Shown: positions 48,177 through 59,150, numbered from the stretch's first letter. The stretch: 64,000 bases of DNA from Geosiphon pyriformis (GCA_016748015.1 JAAOMT010000128.1:863471-927470); one strand, 5' to 3'. Translations and numbers: made by a program. The notes: a model not told the origin generated them from the letters alone.

Positions 48177-50236
48177 TTAATTATGAAAATGATTGTCCAA
48201 GTAATTTTGATTGCTGCCTTCCTCTAAATTGGTACAGTTCCTTCGTCCACCAACACCAGACTGAAACTGCATTTCAACATTCTTTTTCCGTCGCTGGCAT
48301 TTGGCAACTTCCCAATTCCAATTAGTGGTAATCACTGCCCAAAAAGTACCGAGAGCGATGAGAAAAGAAGCCAAAGTCAATCCTAACCAAAGGCCCTTCA
48401 AGCCAAATCCGTACTTAAATGCAAGTGAGAGGCCCAAAGGGAGCGCAGCCAAATAATACCCAAAAAGATTAAAAATTGCGCCAATCTTTTGGCGTCCTTG
48501 TCCACGAAGAATACCATCACCAATACCAGCTATTCCATCCGCAATCTTAGAAAAAGGTTTCCTTTTCAGATATTGTTCAACATGAAAAGCATTTATTGTT
48601 ATTAATTTTAAGTTTGGTTGTTTCAGTTACCTGGAAAGAAGCGCATAATGGCAAAATGCTTGCTACCATAACAATAACTTCGGCATCGTTTGAGAATAAA
48701 TACCTAATCATTCATTAAATGGGTTAGGAGCTTAAGATAAAGAAATTTGGAATTTACATGCAACTTACCCCCAATGGTTTCTAAAACCAAACAAAATACT
48801 AGAATTACACAGAGCAGAAATGACCGAAAGAGCTAAAGACATTTTTGCTGTCATTTTTGCGCGTCCAGGTAATCCGGCACCGAGAAAATTACCGATACGA
48901 TTCGAAGTAGAAACTGCGATACCAAACGGTATCTGATAAACTAAACTAGCAGTAGTTAAGACGACACTTTGGGTAGCCAAAGCAAGGGGTCCCAAGTAGC
49001 CAGCCGCGAAAGTGACAAGTTCGAAGGCCCACCATTCTGCACAGACCATCAGGACACTAGGGAAAGCAAGCCTCAAGAAAGAATTCCAATCTTGAAGACA
49101 TGTACGCGTCCAACCTCCCCATGCTTGATAACCATCCAAGTATACAGTGTAGAGAAACAGAAGAAGGAACATCAACCAATAGGTAATTGAAGTAGCCACT
49201 GGTGCTCCGATAAAACCAAGAGAAATTGGTTTATACCATACTAACGAATAGTTTAAAATCAAATTTATTATGGAGCAGACTGCTAAGACATAGGTACTAG
49301 CTTTCATAATGCCTAAATAATCAGAATGAGACACATCAATAAACAACCAAAAGTTTTCAGATCTCGAATTCCACAAAGCATACCTTGTGCCTGTAGATAC
49401 TTTTTCAAACACTCAAATGCTATATAAGCCGGTGCACCGATTAATAAATATCTCAAAAAGAGACCTGCTTTATTGGCCAGTACTTTATCCTGTCCAAGGA
49501 ATACGAGAATTCGTTCCACCTCCCACCAACTAATCGCAATGGGGAAAAATCCGATCATGATAATAAGAAGAGCTCGTTGTAAATAGATACCAACCATTTT
49601 TGGGTTACCCGATGTCCATGCTTGTGAACAGAGTGTTTCGAGAGCTGAGGCAGCTCCTAAGGCGACCGAAAAACCTGTGACGCCAGCGTACTGATCATAC
49701 ACAGTGTAAACTTAGATGTTGGGATGCGACAAGCAAAGAGGTCTTTTAACTCTGAAGGAAAATTTTACCATTGAGGCTAAAGCCGATGCAGCCAGTTCTA
49801 CTGAACCCTATAATTCAGAGAAAACCAAGTTAATAATAACATTGATCACTCCTGCATCTTCAATGCTTTTAGTTTTAAATCCCTTTTCAAAAACTCACCA
49901 AATGGCCTAATGAAAAGATACCAGCAATTTGCAGCGAGTACTGCATGAAATATGTCAACGACACAGGAACGGCCTTTTTTATCAAAAACCAGGCTTCACC
50001 AAGATCATATGCAGAATCATCACTGATGTCAACTAATGGAATTTCCTCTAGCCGAACGTCGGTCTCTCCATCCGTAGAGCTCTGGGATTCCTTGGGAAAA
50101 TTTGAAAATTTCCAATGAATAATCTCCCTTTCTCTCAAATTACCTGATTCTTAATCATGTCATTGAAAAGGACCTTTGAAGTTACCTGCTTTAAACCGTC
50201 AGGTTGATTAAGTTCCGAACTCGCTTTTTCAGTCAT
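48177..50236 (-). CDS. MATE-family multidrug and toxin extrusion transporter
   Basis: Exons on the minus strand: 50186-50236 (MTEKASSELNQPDGLKQ, start unsure), about 49899-50118, 49769-49807, 49384-49690, 48769-49312, 48631-48703 and 48177-48545, phases agreeing from 49899 onward. MATE proteins are 12-helix antiporters expelling cationic compounds using proton or sodium gradients. Signatures: AVPVSLTYFMQYSLQIAGIF, VTGFSVALGAASALETLCSQ, GAPVATSITYW, QIPFGIAVSTSNRIGNFLGA and IADGIAGIGDGILRGQGRQK. The C-terminal tail is hydrophilic with His-rich NHFHN. Upstream of about 50069 the gene coincides with a rearranged copy of exons of the 40502-42711 gene, so its first about 30 residues may be borrowed. 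The core is intact. Confidence 0.88.
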
Positions 50237-50820
50237 TTTAGTATGAGTAAACGAACTTGGTTCCAAGTTCTCTTCTTTTGAAGTATTTTCTTTGAGATGA
50301 GTTCCAATCAGATCAAGGATATTCTTGTTGAACTGGTTTGTATAATTAAAAACCCCATACTTAACAAGTGGGTAATATTCAAGAATTTTTCTGGTTGAAA
50401 GGATGGCGTTATGGCTATGTTCCTCACGATTGACCTGATTAGGTTCGAATGACAACAAGCAAACATCCTTGGCATGAAAAATTTATTTGAATCGATGGAT
50501 GCAGCCTAGTAAACTGGGATTTAGAGGATGAAGAATTCACAAAAATTGAACAAAAAAATAACCACGAATTTATGGCGACTTTCAAAAGAAATTATTTTAA
50601 AGAAACAGAGGGATTTGGTTTAAAAAGTTGTGAGGAGGTGAGCGGAAAAGTTGAATGGAATTGATTTGATGTATTATTGAAATCATATTTTATTTTTTGG
50701 GAAAAATCAATATTTTAGCTATGCAATTCTGGATCTTTGAAATCGATACCAGGAATATCTTTTAGAATCGTCTCTCCTCTTGTCTTTTCGATGGAAGTAA
50801 TGAGTGAACCTATTTGCAGG
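50069..50820. repeat. Rearranged duplicate of 41702-42553 with an internal inversion
   Basis: 50069-50396 matches 41702-42055 in the same orientation (with an indel near 50110). 50398-50726 matches the reverse complement of about 42121-42447. 50727-50820 again matches 42448-42553 directly. About 65 bases (42056-42120) are missing and nine are deleted near 50775. The inverted piece carries the GWRYGYVPHD exon on the opposite strand, with TGG-to-TGA (Trp to stop) in CACGATTGACCTG. Similarity is high, so the event is recent compared with other repeats here. Confidence 0.85.
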
Positions 50821-50895
50821 ATACAGGAGTACCTCTTTAAGCGCACACCCTTGGGACCAAATATATTTATGCACTTAAAGAGAGTATGCAAGACA
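50821..50895. repeat. Terminal-inverted-repeat-like hairpin at the duplication edge
   Basis: Starts exactly where the duplication ends. ACCTCTTTAAGCGCA (50831-50845) is nearly complementary to TGCACTTAAAGAGA (about 50870-50883). TACAGGAGTACCTCTTTAAG resembles the start of pogo/Fot1-type Tc1-mariner elements (CAG-x-GTACCTC). No transposase is present here. Confidence 0.4.
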
Positions 50896-53239
50896 GATCT
50901 AGCACTATGTTATCACAAAATTCCTAGCAGGCAGCAAATTTACGAATTTCAAACCACTCTTTATGCTTTATAACCATATCTTATTTGCTTCTTTTTTATC
51001 TTAACTTAGGTAACAAGTCTTTTTATACTATTTTCTATTAATTTAGTTTTATAGATATAATATTACATAAAACTTTAAAAATATGAGACTTGGCATTAAA
51101 ATAATGCCAATTATTTCAAGCTGCAGTATTTTAATTTAACTTTTTTTATCACATTTATATTTTATATCTTTATATTTATAATATTTTAAATATTCAAAGT
51201 TGATTAATTATTTGTATAAATATTCCAATTTGAATTAACAAATGCATATAACAATGTTAAAATTACATTTTTAAGCTTAAATAGTGATTATTAACCTGAT
51301 CAATGATCTGACTGTTGACTTAATCATTAATTTAATCATTAACTTAGTTGTTAACCTAGTTATTAATCACTTTTAATAGCTATATAAGTGATAAGTCTCT
51401 TAGTTGTAAAAGAATATGATCAAAATAATGAAATAAAACCCATTATTAATTACTTTCTTTCATATTGCTTATTCTTTTTTTTCTACCTTTAAATATCTGA
51501 ATATCTTAAAATAAAAAATTACTTGTTGGTTTTTACATATCTTATCTTTTCTCTTTTTTGATTTGTATTTGTTAGAATTAGTCTAAGAAGTGATTGTTTG
51601 CTCTTGTAATTTATTGAATAAAAAAACAATTGAAAAGCACAACAATACCTGTTATTAATTTTAAGAATTGCTGAATTAAAGCATAAAATAATAACAGTAG
51701 TATTATTTTGTTGACAATTACAGACTATTTTTTTATTTTCAAATTTCCAGAAAAGATTTACAACTGTAATTTTTATGAAATTGATTATACATATTGAATT
51801 CTTACTCATTTAATTCACTTTTTTATTGTAATTTTCTTTTTGATTAATTTTATTACTCTATAATTCTGTTTTTTTTTGTTATTTATTAGTTTATTACTCC
51901 AACTCATAACAATATGACTTAATAAAAAACTCTAAAAAACAAAAGGAAAAAAGTAGCTAATAATATACAAAAGTCACAAGAAAAGCAAAAAAAATAACAC
52001 AACAACTAGTTACCAAATAAACCAATTAAATTTAAGATTAAAAACAAAGTACTTTTATATTGTACTAAAATGAAAAAACAATAAAGTAAAAAGTTTGATT
52101 TTAAATAAAATAATTTATTTTACATTAAAAAAATTCTGAAAAATAAAGCATATAAACTAAGATAAAACAACAAAATTTTAGCCAAAACAATACATAATAA
52201 TTAATTAAAACCATATTATAATATAGCATTATTATTTATTAGTAATATTTTATAATTAAAAGTACAAAAAATATTAGTTAAACCAAATAAGATTCCATAA
52301 AATCTAAAACAAATTATATTTATTAAAGCAAACAAGTTAATTTGATCTATTAAAACAATATAAAAAGAACAGCTAAATACAAAAAAAAGAAGAAAAAAAA
52401 ACAATAAAAATTATAGATGATATTAATTTTATAGTACAACAACTATTTTAACTTATTAAACATCAAAAATCAGATTTAAAAATTATAATTAACAAACAAA
52501 TAATACAATACAAAAATACAGAAACAAAACAAAGATTCCAAAACAAAAAACAATATTCTATATATTATATATCTAAAAATACAATAAACAAAATAATGAA
52601 AAAAGTAAAAATAACTCTGAAAACTTCAAGGATAACAATACCAAATGAAGAATTAACCTTAAAAAATTGCAATCAATGAAAACAACAATTCTTTAAAAAC
52701 TTTTGTTACTATTACTTAAAACAAAAGCTAAATATTCAAAACTTGTATATTGATAAAACCAAGAAAATATTTAATCCAATTATATTGTAACAAATAAAAC
52801 AATTTGTAGAAAAAAGCAATTTAGCCACATATATGAAAGCCATCTACCAATTACAACTGGGATTTCAAGACTATCCAAAAATATTGCTACATTTAGCAAT
52901 AAATATAATAACTATTAATTAGTTGAAAAAAATAACAAATGCTTAATTTAAAGAATTACAAACCAAAATCATAAAGACAATTTTAGAGAAAAAAGTAATA
53001 GAGCTAATTCAAAATAGAGATTTAAGAGAATTAGGAAAATTAAGAGATTTAAGAAATTTAGGAAATTTAGGAGATCTCGATAAAATATTAAAAGAAGAGA
53101 ATAATGTTACTCATAGAAAATAGGCGTAGTAAAAAAAAAATTCCAGGATTTTTTTCAAGAAATTTTAAGATTCCAGAATTCCAAGATTCCTCTCAAAGAA
53201 TTGAAGGATTTCAAAGAATCTCGTATAATGAGAATGATG
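50896..53239. mobile_element. Decayed repeat DNA, probably LTR-element remains
   Basis: 51260-51470 looks LTR-like: tandem TTAATCATTAACTTAGTTGTTAACC units, TATATAAG, then AATAAAACC. 52000-53100 has stop-riddled plus-strand traces (YMKAIYQLQLGFQDYPKILL) and a repeated RDLRELGKLRDLRN stretch at about 53026-53080. 53131-53215 has AATTCCAGG/GATTCC modules like those in the gypsy LTRs. No intact gene; element type not determined. Confidence 0.4.
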
Positions 53240-53710
53240 TATATATGGGGCAGACTGCAACAAAACCAGACAAAGTGAACATTCTGTTTTGTGACATAAA
53301 TGAGAGGCTGATTATGATGTGGCTGTAAAATTGACTAGCGTGACTGAAAAGTAATAATGGTGCTCATTCATAACTTATGGACTTGTTAATTTTAATGCTC
53401 ACTTTATCATACCAGAATGTGATGAATATAAACCATAACATGATTAATATAGGATTATCTCTATATAAAAAAATATTAATATGAAATTAGTTTACATTAA
53501 GTCCACCATGGAACCCAAGAATTACAGTACTATTCGAAGTATATTAAAGAAAGAACAAGGAGAAAAAATTGCTCCATATATTTTTAAAATGAATGACACC
53601 AAAATTCTCGAGGAATATCTAGATAAAGAAAAAATCACTTATGAAATTTACCAAGAGGAAAGGAAAATCATAACTAATAAACGAACATTAACCCCAAATT
53701 ATAATGAACC
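53240..53710 (+). repeat. Better-preserved copy of a dispersed repeat (inverted decayed copy at 59655-60115)
   Basis: Aligns with the reverse complement of 59655-60115 over about 460 bases. Marker: CATTCATAACTTATGGACTT (53387) against CTTATTCATAACTAGTGAAC-type sequence in the other copy. This copy keeps G and C where the other has A and T. Confidence 0.8.
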
Positions 53711-53738
53711 AAGAAAAAAACGAAAACTAGAAACATAA
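53481..53738 (+). CDS. Small repeat-borne ORF, 85 residues
   Basis: ATG at 53481 or the inner ATG at 53508 (context CCACCATGG, the Kozak-like optimum). It reads MEPKNYSTIRSILKKEQGEK and later MNDTKILEEYLDKEKITYEI, ending with the basic PRKKRKLET, a good nuclear-localisation-like motif. Highly charged, probably helical. It lies inside a dispersed repeat and the other copy of the window has lost this frame, so it may be a transposable-element protein or a fragment. Not recognised. Confidence 0.4.
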   Translation: MKLVYIKSTMEPKNYSTIRSILKKEQGEKIAPYIFKMNDTKILEEYLDKEKITYEIYQEERKIITNKRTLTPNYNEPRKKRKLET

Positions 53739-54132
53739 AGCAAATATCTGGTTCTTTATAATTATCGATAATCGGGACAAATTTCCATGATTCTTTATAT
53801 ACTGTTCAAGTAAGAATAGTATTAAATACGATAATTTTGGTTCGCTGTGCCCCATGTACTACAAATCCGACACAATTCATGACCAGCAAAACCTGTATCG
53901 TTTTAAAAACAATGGATAAGTATTAAAGGTAATAAAAAGGAAACACTAGAATAAATCATTAGGTTATGATGTATGTTTAATGAACGCTTATAATTTTGAA
54001 ATTGGTATAAAACCAGCAACATTTCACCCACTTTTCGCTTAAAAAAAACAAATTACATCGATCGAATTGCAACCGTATTATCGAAAGCATAATTTTATCG
54101 TCTACAAAAATCAAATAACAATCCCACTCAAA
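53739..54132. other. Intergenic region
   Basis: No feature recognised. Base composition begins to rise in G and C toward the Crinkler-like gene. Confidence 0.5.
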
Positions 54133-54297
54133 ATGTTCACTTTCGCTATTAAAATCTTCTGCGAGTTACTGCTGCTGCTGATCGCTGGTACTTCGCTCTA
54201 CCATAAAACTCACAATCAAGTCCGAATTATAGCTCAAACGCTTTTTCAAGCGATAAAATCAAGGACAATTAAATGTGATATACTTTGTTTTTATTAA
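54133..54297 (+). CDS. Candidate small secreted peptide, 54 residues (weak)
   Basis: The frame begins MFTFAIKIFCELLLLLIAGT, shaped like a signal peptide or single membrane anchor, followed by a short basic part (YHKTHNQVRIIAQTLFQAIK). No homology is known to me. It could be chance; mention is justified by the hydrophobic start and the nearby effector-like gene. Confidence 0.25.
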   Translation: MFTFAIKIFCELLLLLIAGTSLYHKTHNQVRIIAQTLFQAIKSRTIKCDILCFY

Positions 54298-54925
54298 AAA
54301 AAATAAAAAAGTCAATATTGACAAAATACGTGTATCAATTATCGTAAATGTATCTGATTATTTCACTTGTTTCCGTAATTCATATGGAACTCTTTAGATA
54401 AAAAACAGAATTCGCAAAAATTGTTCTTTAGTCATCCCAGTCATATCATCATTATGTTCCTAAGTTACCACTCATTATAGATAATAGAATGGTCAATAAC
54501 CGAATTACATACGATACGCCAGCTTGAAATTACGAGATTCGTATTGTTCCCGTTTCCAAAAGTGCGGAGAGCTATGCAAATACACAATACTATGAAACGT
54601 CATCAGGAGTACAGTGGCAACAATCAGGCAATCTGATTTGATGCATGTCCATTGTTCAGAACGTGATTGTTCCCATGACGCAGAAGATATAAGCGAGCGA
54701 TCCATTCCAGAGTTTTACTAACCATTTCATATCTCTATTCATTTGTTACAGCATTTGTAGCACACAAGCGACCATTCTAATCCAAAGTTTGTCATTCCCC
54801 ACTGCAAAACATTTGTAGTTCAACTACTTCGTTACGCTGGAAGAAACAAAAAGAACAACAGACCACATATACTTTATTCCTAATATTACTATCACCTCTT
54901 TTTTTGACCGAGTAGGAACCGCTGT
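54298..54925. promoter_or_regulatory. Upstream region of the Crinkler-like gene
   Basis: About 630 bases, less AT-rich than the surroundings. No TATA box can be fixed. A minus-strand 66-codon frame at 54505-54705 with one hydrophobic stretch is present but unsupported. Confidence 0.35.
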
Positions 54926-56257
54926 ATGTCCGGTGGGTTCAGTCGGCTTCCTACCTTGAGTAACAAAAATCGTCTTCAAAAAGTCCGCAGTTCTCAGAGC
55001 TCAATGTCCAGTTGGTTGTGGGTTCTCCTTGAAGGTCAGGATGACCCTGTTGGGGTGGATGCTTCAGGTGTACAGGATCTGTTCAGGCTTATCCCTCGCA
55101 TCAAGGAGGCATTTCCAGAAAAGCTCTCGTTCATTCCCCCAGGCAATATACAGCTTTTGTCTAGTGACAACCGCACGCAACCACTTCCAAAGGGCACTCT
55201 TATCACATCCATCAATACTACAGATATCTCACCCCTTGTCGTTCGTTATCCATTCTCTGACTGCACGATCATGATCCGCTGCAATCTGTCGAACAGCTGG
55301 TTCAGGCAACAATGGCCGCATTCCAGTGGACTTTGGCATATTTTGCGTGGTGCCGCCCTTGAACAATTTTCTCCGCTGAACGGATCTGAAATCTTTTTTG
55401 TGGTCAAGGATCCAGCTGAGCAACAAATAACCAACGAGTTCCAGTTCAACAGAGTCATTCAGGATGCTCCAACTGATGATAATGGTAAGCACCAGATCAG
55501 CTTATCCATACGGGTTAAGGGTAAGAAGGCATACGGGGAATGGGACCTGCGTGATGTCCTCCAGAACATCTTACGCAAAAGTTGGTCATCACTCAACAGC
55601 GCCCCTCGCCTGAACTTGGACGAATTCGAAAAAATAGAAGTCAGCGACGATACTTTTAAGCTGCTCATAGAGGAGCTTCAAAAAAATGCAGATGTATTCC
55701 GCGACGTGACGAGGAACGAAATGACGCGCAGAGAGTTTATCTCTCCATTCTTAACCACGGCTGTAAAGCATTTACAAGTAAACGAACCGCTTATTGCGCT
55801 TAGAGCTGAAGAAGAGCTTAATGGGAGCCGTGGTTTTGGTCCTGTGGACTACACAGTCGTCTTCGACGATATCGTGATATGCGTAACGGAGGCAAAAAAA
55901 ATGGATTTCGACAAAGGGGCAGCTCAAAACATAGTACAAATGCACAGTGCCGTGGAGAGCTTAAGCAAGCGCAAGCGAGAAGACACAAATTTGGAAGATT
56001 CCGAGGAAGTTCCAGTTATGGTGTATGGGATTGTGTCAAATGCCCGAAACTGGCTATTCTTGCAATGGGCAGGCACAGAAAACGATCCAGTCCTATATGT
56101 ATCTGATATGCAATCGTGCAACTTCGGTAATGCTGAAATAATGAAGATGGAAGCAAAAAACATCGCAACGTACATCATCGCAATCCTACAAGAGCAGATT
56201 CGCGGATTAAACACAGAACGTCGTCGTGTTCCGAAGAAACCCAGATTGTCACATTAA
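54926..56257 (+). CDS. Crinkler (CRN)-like protein with PD-(D/E)XK nuclease-type C-terminal domain
   Basis: Intronless, 443 residues. Residues about 29-112 (SWLWVLLEGQDDPVGVDASG, then DLFRLIPRIKEAFPEKLSFI, ending SPLVVRYPF) resemble the ubiquitin-like header of fungal Crinkler proteins, which in oomycetes and some fungi are delivered into host nuclei. The C-terminal part holds GPVDYTVVFDDIVICVTEAK, with Asp308, Glu322 and Lys324 spaced as in the PD-(D/E)XK nuclease fold, and a following helix GAAQNIVQMHSAVESL typical of that fold. Basic runs KRKRE and RRRVPKKPR near the end suggest nuclear targeting. No signal peptide is seen, as usual for this fungal group. Base composition is clearly more balanced than in any neighbour. 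The function as an effector or in self/non-self interaction is inference; the header match is from memory of the family. Confidence 0.7.
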   Translation: MSGGFSRLPTLSNKNRLQKVRSSQSSMSSWLWVLLEGQDDPVGVDASGVQDLFRLIPRIKEAFPEKLSFIPPGNIQLLSSDNRTQPLPKGTLITSINTTDISPLVVRYPFSDCTIMIRCNLSNSWFRQQWPHSSGLWHILRGAALEQFSPLNGSEIFFVVKDPAEQQITNEFQFNRVIQDAPTDDNGKHQISLSIRVKGKKAYGEWDLRDVLQNILRKSWSSLNSAPRLNLDEFEKIEVSDDTFKLLIEELQKNADVFRDVTRNEMTRREFISPFLTTAVKHLQVNEPLIALRAEEELNGSRGFGPVDYTVVFDDIVICVTEAKKMDFDKGAAQNIVQMHSAVESLSKRKREDTNLEDSEEVPVMVYGIVSNARNWLFLQWAGTENDPVLYVSDMQSCNFGNAEIMKMEAKNIATYIIAILQEQIRGLNTERRRVPKKPRLSH

Positions 56258-56905
56258 ATGCACGTCTCATTGATAACATAAGAGGCGCGTGCAAAGTACT
56301 GCACAGCATAATTGGCTTGCTTATCAAAAATGAATCCGTAGGGAAAATTTCATTATAATAGTATAATGCCCACCAATTTCTTATTTCGACGAGAAAGAAA
56401 ATGTATCTTATGGTTGAACCAAAAGTCAGATGTAATGTTACTTTTGCCAGCTGGAAACCATCATAATGTGTCTAGTGAACTTTTCTTTAGTCTTTTTCTG
56501 CCGTCCTCTTTGGTGAAAGTCGGAGCGAAATCATAATATTTATGTTTGGCGTATCTGTGTGATTCTTTTTTTGCTACTCACATCCTTTCTGAACCTATGC
56601 AAATTGCTATTAATTAGACTCAGTTTACAATTGTACTGCTTCACAATAAATGGATTTTGTCTACACATTTTATGTGATTGCTGTAACTCAATGATTAGCG
56701 GGCACTATAACCAGTTTTCTCTTTCGAGTTTCAAATGGCAAATAAAATCCGAAATCTTTAGTTGAAGACATATGTAAAGAACTATAATTGGGGTTTGAAA
56801 ATGGATTATTCTCTCAGGTCTTACAGAAACCTGTGACTTTTTGTAAGCTTATTGCTAGTAAAGACCTAAAAAGTGATAAAATTATATATATAGGATTATT
56901 CGTAC
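56258..56905. other. Spacer between the Crinkler-like gene and the DUF7869 pseudogene
   Basis: No feature supported. Composition falls back toward AT-rich after about 56350. Confidence 0.5.
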
Positions 56906-58640
56906 ATGAAGAATAGTGAATATAATAATAATGGTTCTGCCGAATACAGAAACGCCATACGTTTCTTGGAATTAGGTTGCAATTGTGGTTGCTCAAAAAA
57001 GCTTCCGAGAGAAGGGTTTGCCGAATTACGTGAGGCGTTTCAAGCTCTCTCTAGATCTGAACAAGATATATTTTTAATGGCCCAACTGAAAGCAATGAAT
57101 GGTGGGGAGATAACTGCCAGTCGACGTCTTAAAAAGAAAACGCGTACTAATATGAGAACTTTTTACTACTGAGATCGCAATACGCCTCTTTGCCAGAAAA
57201 CGTATCTTAATATGTTAGGAATTGGCCGCACTCATTTGGAAAATGTCAGAAATCACCTAGCGACGAATGGCATGGTACCGGGTGTTCATGGTAACGTAAA
57301 ACGAATGCCGCGATGGAAAACTAAAATAACCATTGATATAACCGTTGCTACCGCCGTGAAGAATTTTCTCGAAAACTATGCTGAAATTCATGGACTACCA
57401 AGTCCTGGTAGGAACATCAACCGCATTACTCAATCACTTACACTTTTGCCAGCTGAAACGAGTTATAAATCAGTCTATCGTGATTTTATTGCAGGTCTCG
57501 AAAACGATAGCACGTTGAAATTGTTAAAATATGATGCGTTTCGCAAGTTATGGCACCAATTAACGCCTTATATTCAAATTATGAGTCCACGAACGGATTT
57601 ATGTGACACGTGCCAGCATTTTCGGAATGGCTTACAATATAATGCTCGCAAGGAAGAAGAAGCAAAAGATTTACTAAAACAGTACAAAGAACATTTAGTT
57701 AAGGCTAAATGAGAGAGAAACTATTACAATAAAAATACGAAATTAGCAGAACAACAGAGGAAATTGGTAGACGACAATTACGCTGTAACAGGAGGTAAAG
57801 CTGATTATTGTAGCGTTGATGCTACTGCTCATTTATAGTTACGATTGAGTACAAAATGTTCACGTACCCCATTCCGATCAACAGGTAAGTAAGATTTATT
57901 ATCTCAGTCCGCGTAAAGTAGTACGCGAACAAATTAATTACGTTCTCGATGAAGGCGAAATAATAGGCAAAGGTCCTAATGGTACACTGAGCCTGGTTTT
58001 CGATGGAATAAAGAAATTGAATAAAGGTGAAAAATATTTAAAAATTACTTGTGATAATGCGGGAGGACAGAATAAAAATAATGTTACTATTTGATTTTAC
58101 CTATATTTAGTAATTTGTGGTTATTATGAAAGTATCGAATTAAATTTCATGGTACCTGGACATACTAAATTCAAGTGTGATGGTAGTTTTGGATTGATTA
58201 AGAAACTATATCGCAAAACAACTGTAGATTGTGTGAATCATATTGTTGAGATTGTGAAAAAATCGAGCACAGCGGGATTAAATAAAGCTCAGTGTTATGA
58301 CAACGGAAAAGGCTTTCAATATTTAGATTTCAATTCAGTGTTAGGAATTTTCTATAAGAAATTGAGTGGTATGCAAAAGTATCAGCATTTTGTATTCGAA
58401 GCAGCCAATCCTGGAGTTGTCAAAGCCCAGATGGTTGCTAATGGTGCTTTTACTGAATTTAATTTATTGAAAACCAGAAAAGCAAGTGTTTCCGAAATTA
58501 GCAAAGAAATTAAATCCTTTTCAATCTTAATAGTAACCCCTCCTTCTTTGGATTACAGAAGGCAAGAATACCTTTATCATAATATTCGTTCATTTGTCCG
58601 GGATGAATTCAAAGATATCACTTGTCCAGAACCAATCTAA
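56906..58640 (+). pseudogene. Broken DUF7869-type transposase-like gene
   Basis: Starts MKNSEYNNNGSAEYRNAIRF. The N-terminal part has GCNCGCSKKLPREGFAELRE and FHNG-like Cys-rich pieces (DLCDTCQHFRNGLQ). The C-terminal core shows SVDATAH, then LKITCDNAGGQNKN and MVPGHTKFKCDGSFGLIKKL, and a tail KYQHFVFEAANPGVVKAQMV. This order (Cys-rich start, D, D-N-x-x-GQNKN, GHTKF) is that of the large DUF7869 family found in animals and some fungi and thought to derive from transposases. Breaks: TGA at 57170-57172 and at about 57710 (both at probable Trp), a frameshift near 57830, further TGA at about 57856 and 58093. The last 163 codons (58149-58637) are open. No terminal repeats found. Confidence 0.75.
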
Positions 58641-58691
58641 TCTACACTGCCAATAAATAAAACATATTTATATTACCAAAGCTGTAGAAAT

Positions 58692-59150
58692 ATGAATAAT
58701 CAAAACAAAATTGATTCCCTTTACACTCTTATCAAAAAACAAGTCAAACTCAAAGAGAGAGAATTAAAAATTATTTGTGATTGAGATGAATGTTTACAAA
58801 GCAGTAAACCTTTTTTGTTGTGAAAAGCAGAAAAAAAAATTGCCACTCATAGTCTTAAAGGTCATAGCTCAGCCATTAATGCTAATGTAATAAATTCATG
58901 AGAATAATCCTACATTGATAAAAATGATCCAAATAAGAAGACAAATATTCAAAGATTAGTTTCTGGAGAATTAAAAAGAATTAGAACAAAACAAAAAGAG
59001 CAATATTATAGTGAACAATCTTCTTTTTATGATCATTCGCTTTTTTTGTCTACTGTCCAAAAATTATTGCAGGCTTTAAAAGATGAACTAATTAGTAAAT
59101 TAGTAATTGTAATTGCTTTTAAAAAAAAAAGCACTTTAAAGATTATTCAA
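58692..59150 (+). pseudogene. Decayed coding relic with TGA at probable Trp codons
   Basis: Reads MNNQNKIDSLYTLIKKQVKL, then ICD-stop-DECLQSSKPFLL-stop-KAEKK, then IQRLVSGELKRIRTKQKEQY and SLFLSTVQKLLQALKDELIS. The first stops are TGA where Trp would be natural (TGG changed by G-to-A). Repeat-derived, family unknown. Confidence 0.4.

Noticed and set aside
53104-53328. 74-codon frame MLLIENRRSKKK...
   Set aside because: It spans LTR-like GGAATCC modules and the edge of the dispersed repeat; it has no independent coding support.
54505-54705. 66-codon minus-strand frame with a hydrophobic segment upstream of the Crinkler-like gene
   Set aside because: The open length is not exceptional and nothing else supports it. 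Composition there is balanced, so chance frames are longer.
55229-56214. Several minus-strand frames inside the Crinkler-like gene
   Set aside because: Shadow frames caused by the more balanced composition of that gene.
58692-59150. Mitochondrial DNA insertion, because TGA occurs at Trp-like positions
   Set aside because: TAA and TAG stops also interrupt the frame and no mitochondrial protein is recognisable; G-to-A decay explains it better.
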